Assembly: GCA_002785065.1 (NCBI GenBank)
Contig: PFLI01000097.1
Location: 1-7,776 of the forward strand
DNA: 7,776 bases
Reading direction: 5' to 3'
Source: Candidatus Roizmanbacteria bacterium CG_4_10_14_0_8_um_filter_33_9
GTDB taxonomy: Bacteria > Patescibacteriota > Microgenomatia > UBA1406 > GWC2-37-13
Part shown: positions 1-5,467 of the stretch, piece after piece
How positions within the stretch are numbered: position 1 is the first letter of the stretch
Layout of the letters: every line of letters starts with the position of its first letter
Notes under the pieces: generated by a model
What the model saw: only the letters and a program-made list of their open reading frames with translations
Database searches by the model: none
What the model was told of the DNA's origin: nothing
Translations under genes and position numbers: made by a program

Positions 1-32
1 TCAGGAGATAAATGGGTAACTATTGTTTTCAT
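1..32 (-). CDS. 5' end of an unidentified protein gene (runs off left edge), possible DHH-type phosphoesterase
   Basis: An ATG at 32 opens a frame that reads MKTIVTHLSP to the window edge, with the next codon beginning GA (Asp or Glu). It starts 22 bases after the proS stop on the same strand, the spacing expected of a downstream operon gene. The short hydrophobic strand followed by T-H-x-x-P-(D/E) resembles the first motif of DHH-family phosphoesterases (HxxPDxDA), but ten residues are too few to assign a family. No Shine-Dalgarno sequence is visible. The spacer holds a 16-base palindrome. The gene could equally be an unrelated protein or a chance start. Confidence 0.5.
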   Translation of the reverse strand, partial: MKTIVTHLSP

Positions 33-38
33 ATAATG

Positions 39-54
39 TTCTTTAATTAAAGAA
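39..54. repeat. Perfect 16-base palindrome between proS and the next gene
   Basis: The sequence TTCTTTAATTAAAGAA is a perfect palindrome directly after the proS stop codon. It is entirely A/T apart from one G:C pair in each arm. No T-run follows it on either strand, so it does not look like an intrinsic terminator. It could be a protein-binding dyad, a weak RNA hairpin at the 3' end of proS, or a chance product of AT-rich DNA. Confidence 0.4.
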
Positions 55-1764
55 TTAACGTGTTAACGAATTAAAAAGTTCATTAATTGTTACTATTTTA
101 ATTTCTTTTTTGTTTCTTTCTTTATATTCTGCTTTATCCCCTGTTTTAGGTGATATAACAAGCCGAATAGGGATTCCTACAAGATCGGCATCAGCAAATT
201 TTTCTCCAGGAGAAATGTCTCGGTCGTCAAATAAAACATCAATATTTCGATCGCATAGTTCTTTGTATAATTTTTCAGCTTTATCTTTATCAGTTTGTTC
301 TTTTCCGATTGAGATAAGATGAACTCGAAATGGGGCAACTGCAAGTGGCCACATAATTCCTTTTTCGTCATGATATTTTTCAACGAGTGCCGCCATTGTT
401 CTTCCAATACCAATACCGTAACAACCCATGTAATATGGTTTAGCCTTACCGTCTTTATCTATAAAAGAAGCGTCTCTCATAAGACGTGAATAGTGATATC
501 CGAGTTGAAAAATATTACCAACTTCAATTCCCTGTTTTTCAATAAGTCTTTGTTTTCCATCTTTACTCATATATCCTTCTTTAGCAAGGGCAATATCTCC
601 TTCGAGATCTGGTTTATAGTCTTGATCAATATTCATATTAAATAAGTCTCTATTTTTTTGATTCGCTCCTCCATATGCATTTTTAATAGTTCGAAGCGAT
701 GTGTCTGCCACAATGAGCAGTTTTACGTTTTTATCAACCATTTTTTTAATATTGACCGGTGAAATAAAACCTGGTTCTGAGTTTATCTTTTTTTTAATTT
801 CATCATCTGTGGCATGACGTAGTTCAATAGATTTTGTTAGATGTTTAAGTTTTATTTCGTTTACATCATAATCACCACGAATAATTGCGAGAATAAATCT
901 TCCTTTTTCATCAACAAACAGCACATCTTTTATTTGTTGCCAGAGTGGTTTTTTGTGCAGTTTGACTCCGTCTTCCATAGTTGTACCTCTTATCGCTTCT
1001 ATTTCTTGCAAAGGAAGCATTTCATCGTCGATATTTTTATTTGCAGGGAGAAACACTGCAACATCTTGGTGTGCTGCGTATGATCCATCAGCAGTAAATA
1101 AGTATTTACTTTCCCCTTGTTTTGCTTCCATTACAAATTCATGACAATACTCACCCCCAATATATCCATTATCCGATTCAACAATCTGAGTTGGAATGCC
1201 AAGACGGTCGAATATTTTTGTATATGTCTTCTTCATCTTTTCATATTTTTTTTTAAAAGATGTCTCATCAACATCAAAAGAATAAGCGTCTTTCATAATG
1301 AACTCACGGACTCGAAGCAACCCGCCACGGGCTCGAAGTTCATCTCGGAATTTTGTTGAGAATTGATAAATATTAAATGGAAGGTCTTTATAGCTTAATT
1401 GAAACTTACGTACTACATCGACAAACATTTCTTCAGCAGTGCCTCCAAGTGCAAATTCCGCACCTCTTCTGTCTTGTACTTTCATAAGTTCAAAACCAGT
1501 CGTATTAGTTCTATTTGTTTCTTTCCAAAGTTCAAGTGGATGAAGAACCGGCGATATCATTTCCTGCGCTCCTGCTTGATCCATCTCCTCTTTAATTACT
1601 TTCATAATTTTTTGTTGGACTCGTTGGCCTAAAGGAAGAAAAAAATAACGCCCTGCTGTTGATTCACGGATGAACCCCGCTTGATAGAGAAGTTTATGTG
1701 ATGCAGTTGATGCATCTGAAGGAGCCTTTCTTACCGTTTTTCCGAAGAGTTTAGAATAATACAT
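55..1764 (-). CDS. proS: Prolyl-tRNA synthetase, bacterial type with editing insertion
   Basis: This cytosolic class II synthetase charges tRNA-Pro with proline. At 569 residues it matches full-length bacterial ProRS. Visible in order are the class II N-terminal core with motif 1 (about 38-75), the GGTAEE loop (107-112), motif 2 (about 138-168, RDELRARGG and REFIMKDAYSF), the YbaK-like editing insertion (about 225-400), motif 3 with GIGIGR (450-455), and the anticodon-binding domain with DDRDISPGEKFADADLVGIP (513-532). In the editing insertion the conserved Lys279 is kept (IKDVLFV), as are Asp354 and Gly365. The position expected to hold the conserved editing His is Asp373. The ATG at 1764 is supported by the typical ProRS N-terminus (YYSKLFGKT) and by a consensus extended -10 eight bases upstream. 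proS closing an rpsB-frr-rseP cluster is a common bacterial arrangement. Confidence 0.97.
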   Translation of the reverse strand: MYYSKLFGKTVRKAPSDASTASHKLLYQAGFIRESTAGRYFFLPLGQRVQQKIMKVIKEEMDQAGAQEMISPVLHPLELWKETNRTNTTGFELMKVQDRRGAEFALGGTAEEMFVDVVRKFQLSYKDLPFNIYQFSTKFRDELRARGGLLRVREFIMKDAYSFDVDETSFKKKYEKMKKTYTKIFDRLGIPTQIVESDNGYIGGEYCHEFVMEAKQGESKYLFTADGSYAAHQDVAVFLPANKNIDDEMLPLQEIEAIRGTTMEDGVKLHKKPLWQQIKDVLFVDEKGRFILAIIRGDYDVNEIKLKHLTKSIELRHATDDEIKKKINSEPGFISPVNIKKMVDKNVKLLIVADTSLRTIKNAYGGANQKNRDLFNMNIDQDYKPDLEGDIALAKEGYMSKDGKQRLIEKQGIEVGNIFQLGYHYSRLMRDASFIDKDGKAKPYYMGCYGIGIGRTMAALVEKYHDEKGIMWPLAVAPFRVHLISIGKEQTDKDKAEKLYKELCDRNIDVLFDDRDISPGEKFADADLVGIPIRLVISPKTGDKAEYKERNKKEIKIVTINELFNSLTR

Positions 1765-1771
1765 AGATAAT

Positions 1772-1780
1772 ATTATAACA
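1772..1780 (-). promoter_or_regulatory. Extended -10 promoter element for proS (likely leaderless)
   Basis: On the minus strand TGTTATAAT is a perfect match to the extended -10 consensus TGnTATAAT. Only seven bases separate it from the proS ATG. Normal -10 to +1 spacing would place the transcript start within a base or two of the start codon, giving a leaderless mRNA. The sequence where a -35 would lie (1795-1800, CTAACT) is poor, which is usual for extended -10 promoters. No Shine-Dalgarno sequence is present. The function is inferred from sequence only. Confidence 0.6.
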
Positions 1781-1816
1781 AGATTTTTAGAGTAAGTTAG
1801 AACTGCTATTTATTTA

Positions 1817-2368
1817 CTATTTTTCAGCTGAATATCCAAGTCTGTCCAATACTTTTCCTACCGTTTCTAACTGACCCGAAGAGTATGTATCAATGATAAG
1901 ATGATAATACTTTTTGTCAAAGAAGTTATAGTCGCCGTAAATTCGCTTCCATTCTTTAAAATTCACATCTTCCCTTTCCCTAATATACTTTTTTGCATTG
2001 TCAATTGAAACTTTGTCACGATTTGCAACTCGATCTATTCGAAGCGCGTCATCATCACATATCAATAACACCCGTAGTGTATCTTTGAGATTTCTTGCCA
2101 TAAATCCTGCAAGCCATGCCTCAATAACATAATTCCCTTCTTGTGTAAGAAGCCGTTTTGTCCGATCATCAAGCATATTATGAAATTTTTTATCAGCAAG
2201 ACTAGCTAAAGGTTGGACATATTCTTTAGCAAAATCACGAAGAAGTTGTCCGCCTGATGTAAATTTCCATCCAAGTGGAATAAGGTATGGTTTTAAGTTA
2301 TTTAATAACGTATTTTTACCGGTTGATACACCACCGGATATAGTAATATTTCGAAATTTTAGCTTCAT
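1817..2368 (-). CDS. Cytidylate-kinase-like P-loop nucleotide kinase
   Basis: A 183-residue P-loop protein that most resembles the archaeal-type CMP/(d)CMP kinase family, which makes CDP from CMP and ATP. It opens with a beta strand and a Walker A loop, ITISGGVSTGKNT (residues 8-20). SGGQLLRDFAKE (38-49) and VIEAWLAGFMA (81-91) match the base- and NMP-binding segments of that family. RIDRVANRD...YIRERED (110-133) looks like the Arg-rich LID, and HLIIDT (156-161) like the conserved terminal strand. One oddity is that the residue after the P-loop Lys, normally Ser/Thr and a Mg2+ ligand, is Asn19, with Thr20 next. The gene starts 36 bases after the rseP stop with no Shine-Dalgarno, and uses TAG, the only non-TAA stop here. 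The substrate is not proven; a different small nucleotide kinase is possible. Confidence 0.7.
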   Translation of the reverse strand: MKLKFRNITISGGVSTGKNTLLNNLKPYLIPLGWKFTSGGQLLRDFAKEYVQPLASLADKKFHNMLDDRTKRLLTQEGNYVIEAWLAGFMARNLKDTLRVLLICDDDALRIDRVANRDKVSIDNAKKYIREREDVNFKEWKRIYGDYNFFDKKYYHLIIDTYSSGQLETVGKVLDRLGYSAEK

Positions 2369-2404
2369 TTTTTGTTTAAAAATGTGTAATGAGAATACAG
2401 AGTA

Positions 2405-3571
2405 TTATCTGAAAAATCTCATTATATCATTTGCGGAGACAACAAGTGCAAGTAAAATAAGAAATATAAATCCACCCAAATTTGCATATTGTTCAACCGT
2501 TTTATTAATTGGTTTTTTTGAAACCCATTCATAAAGGACAAAAACAAATCTTCCTCCGTCTAAAGCTGGGAAAGGAAGGATATTCATAAAAGCAAGTGAT
2601 AAGCTAAGCAGAGCAGTAATATTTAGTATGTTCATTATCAGTTTTGTTCCGGATGTTTTTACTATATCTGAGACAACCGAAAAAATACCGATTGGACCTG
2701 AAACAACACCGGTAACAAGTTCAGCATTCTTCTCCATTACTGCAGATTGAAATAGAAATGCGATAGTTGAATAATTATATGTCATTATGTTATATGAATG
2801 GAAAAAGCCTGAAAAAACTTTTTGAATAGGTGTTTTATAGGATATGATGGCGGTATCAAGCAAGCCTATTCCAATAACAGCTCTTTTTAGCTTAGGATTG
2901 TATTTTGGTATAACCTGGATAGTTTTTTTTACACCATTTTTTACACTTTCTGTATAGAGAAATACCGTTTTTCCCTGCGAGTTTTTAATAATAGAAATCA
3001 ACTCTGATGCAGAGTTAACCGACTTCCATGCAGTTTCATACATTATAGGTGAAATTTGGTATTTTATTATTAAATCTTCTGGTGATAATTGAGCTTTTGC
3101 TGCGGGTGAATCTTTTTGTACTGCCGTAACTACAACTCTTCCCTGTTGAGATCCAAATCGAAATTGATATGGCTTAATAAGAGGTATTGCATCTGATTGA
3201 AAACCATTTATTGAAAGAATAATATAATAAATAGTAATACCAAGAACTAAGTTCATTATAACTCCTCCAGTAATAATGGCGGCTTTAATATGAGGTTTTT
3301 GGAAAACAAAAGCTCGTTTTTTTTGACTCTTAGATTCTGTATTTACCTTAATTTCGTTATACTCTTCGCCGTGTAATTTTACAAAACCTCCAAGTGGTAT
3401 TAGATTAATACTATATAAAGTCTCGCCAACCTTTTTTCCCCACAAACGTGGTGGAAAACCAATGCCGAATTCTTCAACTAATACATTATTTTTTTTAGCG
3501 ATTATATAATGGCCAAATTCATGAATAAGAACTAACGCTCCAAGAATAAGAAGGAAAATTATTATTGACAT
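2405..3571 (-). CDS. rseP: RseP-type site-2 (M50) intramembrane zinc metalloprotease
   Basis: A 388-residue polytopic membrane protease of the RseP/M50B family, which cuts transmembrane segments, typically of anti-sigma factors or remnant signal peptides. The zinc motif HEFGH is at 17-21, inside the first membrane segment. A hydrophobic segment lies near 97-120 (ITGGVIMNLVLGITIYYIIL). A PDZ-like region with GRVVVTAVQKDSPAAKAQL follows in the middle. The third metal ligand lies in NILPFPALDGGR (330-341, Asp338), and a last membrane helix is near the C-terminus. An upstream TTG at 3607 would add 12 residues, but the ATG at 3571 puts the first helix and HExxH at the family's usual positions. The PDZ carboxylate-binding loop is degenerate. 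No RseA or sigma-E partner is visible, so the natural substrate is unknown. uppS, cdsA and dxr, usual neighbours between frr and rseP, are absent. Confidence 0.95.
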   Translation of the reverse strand: MSIIIFLLILGALVLIHEFGHYIIAKKNNVLVEEFGIGFPPRLWGKKVGETLYSINLIPLGGFVKLHGEEYNEIKVNTESKSQKKRAFVFQKPHIKAAIITGGVIMNLVLGITIYYIILSINGFQSDAIPLIKPYQFRFGSQQGRVVVTAVQKDSPAAKAQLSPEDLIIKYQISPIMYETAWKSVNSASELISIIKNSQGKTVFLYTESVKNGVKKTIQVIPKYNPKLKRAVIGIGLLDTAIISYKTPIQKVFSGFFHSYNIMTYNYSTIAFLFQSAVMEKNAELVTGVVSGPIGIFSVVSDIVKTSGTKLIMNILNITALLSLSLAFMNILPFPALDGGRFVFVLYEWVSKKPINKTVEQYANLGGFIFLILLALVVSANDIMRFFR

Positions 3572-3578
3572 AAAATAT

Positions 3579-3587
3579 ATTACATCA
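3579..3587 (-). promoter_or_regulatory. Candidate start-proximal extended -10 for rseP
   Basis: The minus strand reads TGATGTAAT followed by seven bases and then the rseP ATG, the same layout and spacing as upstream of proS. The hexamer TGTAAT differs from TATAAT at the important second position, so this call is weaker than the one for proS. No Shine-Dalgarno sequence lies between it and the ATG. If real, rseP has its own leaderless transcript in addition to any read-through from frr. Confidence 0.35.
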
Positions 3588-3609
3588 CATAAGAAAACAA
3601 AAAGCAAGT

Positions 3610-3631
3610 ACTGTTAGTATAAAATAACAGT
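3610..3631. terminator. Stem-loop between frr and rseP, possible weak bidirectional terminator
   Basis: ACTGTTA (3610-3616) and TAACAGT (3625-3631) form a perfect 7-bp stem around an 8-base loop. On the plus strand a T-rich tract follows at once (TTTTATTGTTTATTT). On the minus strand, the direction of transcription here, a T-rich stretch begins about five bases after the stem (TTTTTGTTTTC). The stem has only two G:C pairs, so termination would be inefficient. It may attenuate read-through from frr into rseP, or be a regulatory dyad. Confidence 0.35.
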
Positions 3632-3655
3632 TTTTATTGTTTATTTATCCCATAA

Positions 3656-3673
3656 TGTTGTTAGTTAACAACA
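3656..3673. repeat. Inverted repeat in the frr-rseP spacer
   Basis: TGTTGTTA (3656-3663) and TAACAACA (3666-3673) are perfect complements around a 2-base centre. This near-palindrome lies about 30 bases downstream of frr. It has no following T-run on the minus strand, so it is not a convincing terminator. It could be an operator-like dyad or a small RNA hairpin. Together with the stem at 3610-3631 it makes the 130-base spacer the least gene-like part of the window, and no small open frame with a ribosome site was seen in it. Confidence 0.35.
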
Positions 3674-3701
3674 AATTTTGTAAAGTATTGGAAGAAAAAT
3701 A

Positions 3702-4256
3702 TTATATTTCTTTTATTTCGGTTTCTTTAAGATCTTTAAGAGTTTGTATATCTTCCATTGCTTTTTGAGAGATAGTATCAATTTCTTTTTCAACTCTATA
3801 TTTTTCATCTTCTGTCGTTTCTTTGCTATCAAATAATTCTTTTATTTTTTTTCTTACATCGTCCCGATGATTCCTTGCAATAACGCGTTTTTCTTCTATC
3901 ATTTGACCAACTAACTTAATATATTTTTCTCTTTGCTCTTGTGACATTGCAGGAATTCGAAGCGTAATACGGGATCCTTGAGTTGCAGGAGTAAGGCCTA
4001 ACGGGGATTTGAGAATAGCCTTTTCAATATCTTGTATGGTTGAAGGATCAAAAGGTGCAACAATAAGGGCAGAAGGTCCCTCGGATACAATTGTTGCAAG
4101 TTCTTTTAATTTAAGAATTGTGGATCCACCATATGTTTCAACAGCTAAGTCTTCAATTATTGAAGGATTTGCCCGACCGGTGCGAATAGTCTTTAGCTGT
4201 TCTTTGAGATGGCTAAGGGTTTGAGTTAGATTTGTTTTAAATTGATTAAGATCCAT
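3702..4256 (-). CDS. frr: Ribosome recycling factor
   Basis: A 184-residue protein, essentially the standard RRF length (about 185). With EF-G it splits post-termination ribosomes in the cytosol. The signature RTGRANPSIIEDLAVETYGG is at 25-44. The small domain continues with ALIVAPFDPSTIQDIEKAI (63-81) and SPLGLTPATQGSRITLRIP (84-102), and the three-helix bundle resumes with RVIARNHRDDVRKKIKEL (124-141) and a charged C-terminal helix. The family's PWDxS appears as PFDPS, and the usual RNIRRD segment as RNHRDD, both mild divergences. The ATG at 4256 is 4 bases after the tsf stop and has an AGGAG nine bases upstream. In most bacteria pyrH sits between tsf and frr; here it is absent. Confidence 0.97.
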   Translation of the reverse strand: MDLNQFKTNLTQTLSHLKEQLKTIRTGRANPSIIEDLAVETYGGSTILKLKELATIVSEGPSALIVAPFDPSTIQDIEKAILKSPLGLTPATQGSRITLRIPAMSQEQREKYIKLVGQMIEEKRVIARNHRDDVRKKIKELFDSKETTEDEKYRVEKEIDTISQKAMEDIQTLKDLKETEIKEI

Positions 4257-4260
4257 ACTG

Positions 4261-4725
4261 TTATTCTCCTAGTTTCCAGCGTATAAATCGTTTTATTTTA
4301 ATATTTTCTCCAAATTTTAAAACAGATTCTTTAATTAAATCTGAAATTGTTTTGCTTGGATCACGGACATATTCTTGGGAAAGAAGTTCTTCTACTGTTT
4401 TAGAGCTTATTGAAGCAATATGCATTGCAATTTCAGACCCCAGTCTTTTAAATTGCTCATTCCCTGAAACAAAATCTGTTTCAGAAACAATTTCAACAAG
4501 TGCAGCGATTTTTCTATTGTGATGAACGTAGCTAAAAAGTCCGCCATCAGATGTGACTCGTGAAGATTTTTCAGCGACTTTTGTTCCTGCAATTTCTTGC
4601 AGTCGTTTCACTGCTTTTGCCATATTATTATGAGTTTCTTCAAGGGCCTTTTTACAAAGTGCGAAAGAAACGCCGGATCGATCTCTCAGTTCTTTTAATT
4701 TTTCAATATCTAGTTTATTTGACAT
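4261..4725 (-). CDS. tsf: Elongation factor Ts, minimal single-module form
   Basis: Nucleotide exchange factor that regenerates EF-Tu-GTP in the cytosol. The 154-residue product starts with the UBA-like domain (about 3-50: IEKLKELRDRSGVSFALCKKALEE) and continues into the core with ALVEIVSETDFVSGNEQF (75-92); TDFV is the EF-Tu-contacting motif. It closes with GENIKIKRFIRWKLG (139-153), which matches the C-terminal end of the short, one-module Thermus-type EF-Ts (about 196 residues). The segment between AMHIAS (100-105) and LLSQEYV (114-120) is much shorter than in Thermus, so the protein has an internal deletion rather than a broken end. The ATG at 4725 overlaps rpsB by 11 bases; an in-frame TTG at 4734 would add only three residues. 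No Shine-Dalgarno is seen, so coupling to rpsB is likely. Confidence 0.93.
   Translation of the reverse strand: MSNKLDIEKLKELRDRSGVSFALCKKALEETHNNMAKAVKRLQEIAGTKVAEKSSRVTSDGGLFSYVHHNRKIAALVEIVSETDFVSGNEQFKRLGSEIAMHIASISSKTVEELLSQEYVRDPSKTISDLIKESVLKFGENIKIKRFIRWKLGE
4266..4270 (-). promoter_or_regulatory. Shine-Dalgarno AGGAG for frr, inside the tsf 3' end
   Basis: The minus-strand AGGAG lies nine bases before the frr ATG and is embedded in the last three sense codons of tsf (Leu-Gly-Glu). It is the only clear, well-placed ribosome binding site among the nine genes. It fixes the frr start and suggests that frr translation depends on ribosomes finishing tsf. Confidence 0.8.
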
Positions 4726-5392
4726 ATGCGTCAAGAAGTTCTTTCATAACAAGTTGAACAGAGGTTCCCGAGTCATCATTAATCATTATCGGGAAATCAA
4801 CTGTTTCAGGGTTTGCGTTTGTATCAATTGCAGCAATAACAGGAATATTATGTTTTTTTGCTTCAGTCAAAGCATTTTTTTCTTTTTTAAGATCAAGAAG
4901 AAGAATGTAATCCGGTTTTTTTTCAAGCAAGCTCAGTCCAAAATAAAATTTATTTAATTTATATAATTCTTTACTAAGTTTTGTTCGTTCGTGTTTAACA
5001 AACTTATCCCATGAGCCGTTTGCTTTGCCTTCTTCAAGAGACTTCATCTTTTTCACATTCTTCATTATCATCTCAAAATTTGTTAGGAGACCTGATGGCC
5101 ATTTTTGAGTAATAAAGGGAACTTTTTTTACAGTACACGTTTCAGTAATAAATTGATTTATGATTTTTTTAGTGGCAACTACTAGAACTTTTTTATTATC
5201 TTTCGCTGCTTGTTTGAGTACTTCTTTTGCTTTGTTTAGTTGTTTTACTGTTTGGGTTAGATCAATGACTGCTGTGCCGTTTATCATTTTATATACATAT
5301 TTTCTAGCTTTAGGATGAAGACGATTTCGTTTATGCCCTAAATGTACGCCAGCTTTAAAAAGTTTTTCTATTTGTTTTGTTTGTTCTTCCAT
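4715..5392 (-). CDS. rpsB: 30S ribosomal protein S2
   Basis: A 225-residue S2, slightly shorter than the usual roughly 240. S2 binds late to the 30S subunit near 16S helix 26 and S1. The opening signature KAGVHLGHKRNRLHPKARKYV (13-33) and ING..VIDLTQT (38-48) are characteristic. VLVVATKKIINQFI (69-82), KWPSGLLTNFEMI (97-109) and PDYILLLDLKKEKNALTEAKKHNIPVIAAIDTN (160-192) form the Rossmann-like core, followed by the expected NDD (205-207). The family's RWxGGxLTN appears as KWPSGLLTN. As first gene of the leftward cluster, it has a good promoter (TTGCAA, 17 bases, TAAAAT) ending eight bases before its ATG, so its mRNA leader may be almost absent. Confidence 0.97.
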   Translation of the reverse strand: MEEQTKQIEKLFKAGVHLGHKRNRLHPKARKYVYKMINGTAVIDLTQTVKQLNKAKEVLKQAAKDNKKVLVVATKKIINQFITETCTVKKVPFITQKWPSGLLTNFEMIMKNVKKMKSLEEGKANGSWDKFVKHERTKLSKELYKLNKFYFGLSLLEKKPDYILLLDLKKEKNALTEAKKHNIPVIAAIDTNANPETVDFPIMINDDSGTSVQLVMKELLDAYVK

Positions 5393-5395
5393 AAG

Positions 5396-5454
5396 GTATC
5401 ATTTTATCAACGAACAATCTTTTTTGCAAGGAGAAATCACCAATGAAATGATAC
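5396..5454. repeat. Inverted repeat spanning the divergent rpsB/nadD promoters
   Basis: GTATCATTTTAT (5396-5407) is the reverse complement of ATGAAATGATAC (5443-5454) with one mismatch; the outer nine bases match perfectly. Each arm overlaps the inferred -10 region of one of the two divergent promoters. The arrangement could let one dimeric regulator or a looped complex control both genes, or it may simply reflect two related promoter sequences facing away from each other. Confidence 0.45.
5401..5429 (-). promoter_or_regulatory. Promoter for rpsB (extended -10 with -35)
   Basis: On the minus strand a -35-like TTGCAA (5424-5429) is followed by exactly 17 bases and a -10 TAAAAT (5401-5406), preceded by TG at 5408-5409 (TGATAAAAT). 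Eight bases separate the -10 from the rpsB ATG at 5392, so the transcript would start about two bases before the start codon. No Shine-Dalgarno is present. This is the best complete sigma-70-type promoter in the window. Confidence 0.65.
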
Positions 5455-5457
5455 AAT
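5449..5457 (+). promoter_or_regulatory. Extended -10 promoter element for nadD
   Basis: TGATACAAT matches the extended -10 consensus TGnTATAAT with one difference. Ten bases separate it from the nadD ATG at 5468, so an mRNA leader of about four bases is expected. The nearest -35-like sequence (TTGCAA at 5424-5429, palindromic and shared with the rpsB promoter) is 22 bases away, too far for normal spacing, so the extended -10 would have to suffice. Confidence 0.5.
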
Positions 5458-5467
5458 AGTAAGATCG

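Noticed and set aside
39..54. Intrinsic terminator for proS
   Set aside because: The palindrome is nearly all A/T and is not followed by a T-run on the minus strand, and another gene appears to start 22 bases after proS.
177..413. Open frame of 78 codons on the minus strand inside proS
   Set aside because: It is in another frame of the well-supported proS gene, with no ribosome site or recognisable domain. The same reasoning removes the plus-strand frames at 110-1632, 4009-4224, 4560-4957 and 6918-7106, and the minus-strand frames at 4407-4592 and 5911-6123.
3572..3607. TTG start giving RseP 12 extra residues
   Set aside because: The ATG at 3571 places the first membrane helix and HEFGH at the usual family positions and is preceded by a -10-like element; the extension has no family support.
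4726..4734. TTG start for EF-Ts three residues upstream
   Set aside because: The ATG at 4725 is the stronger start codon and gives the normal short N-terminus before the UBA-like domain.
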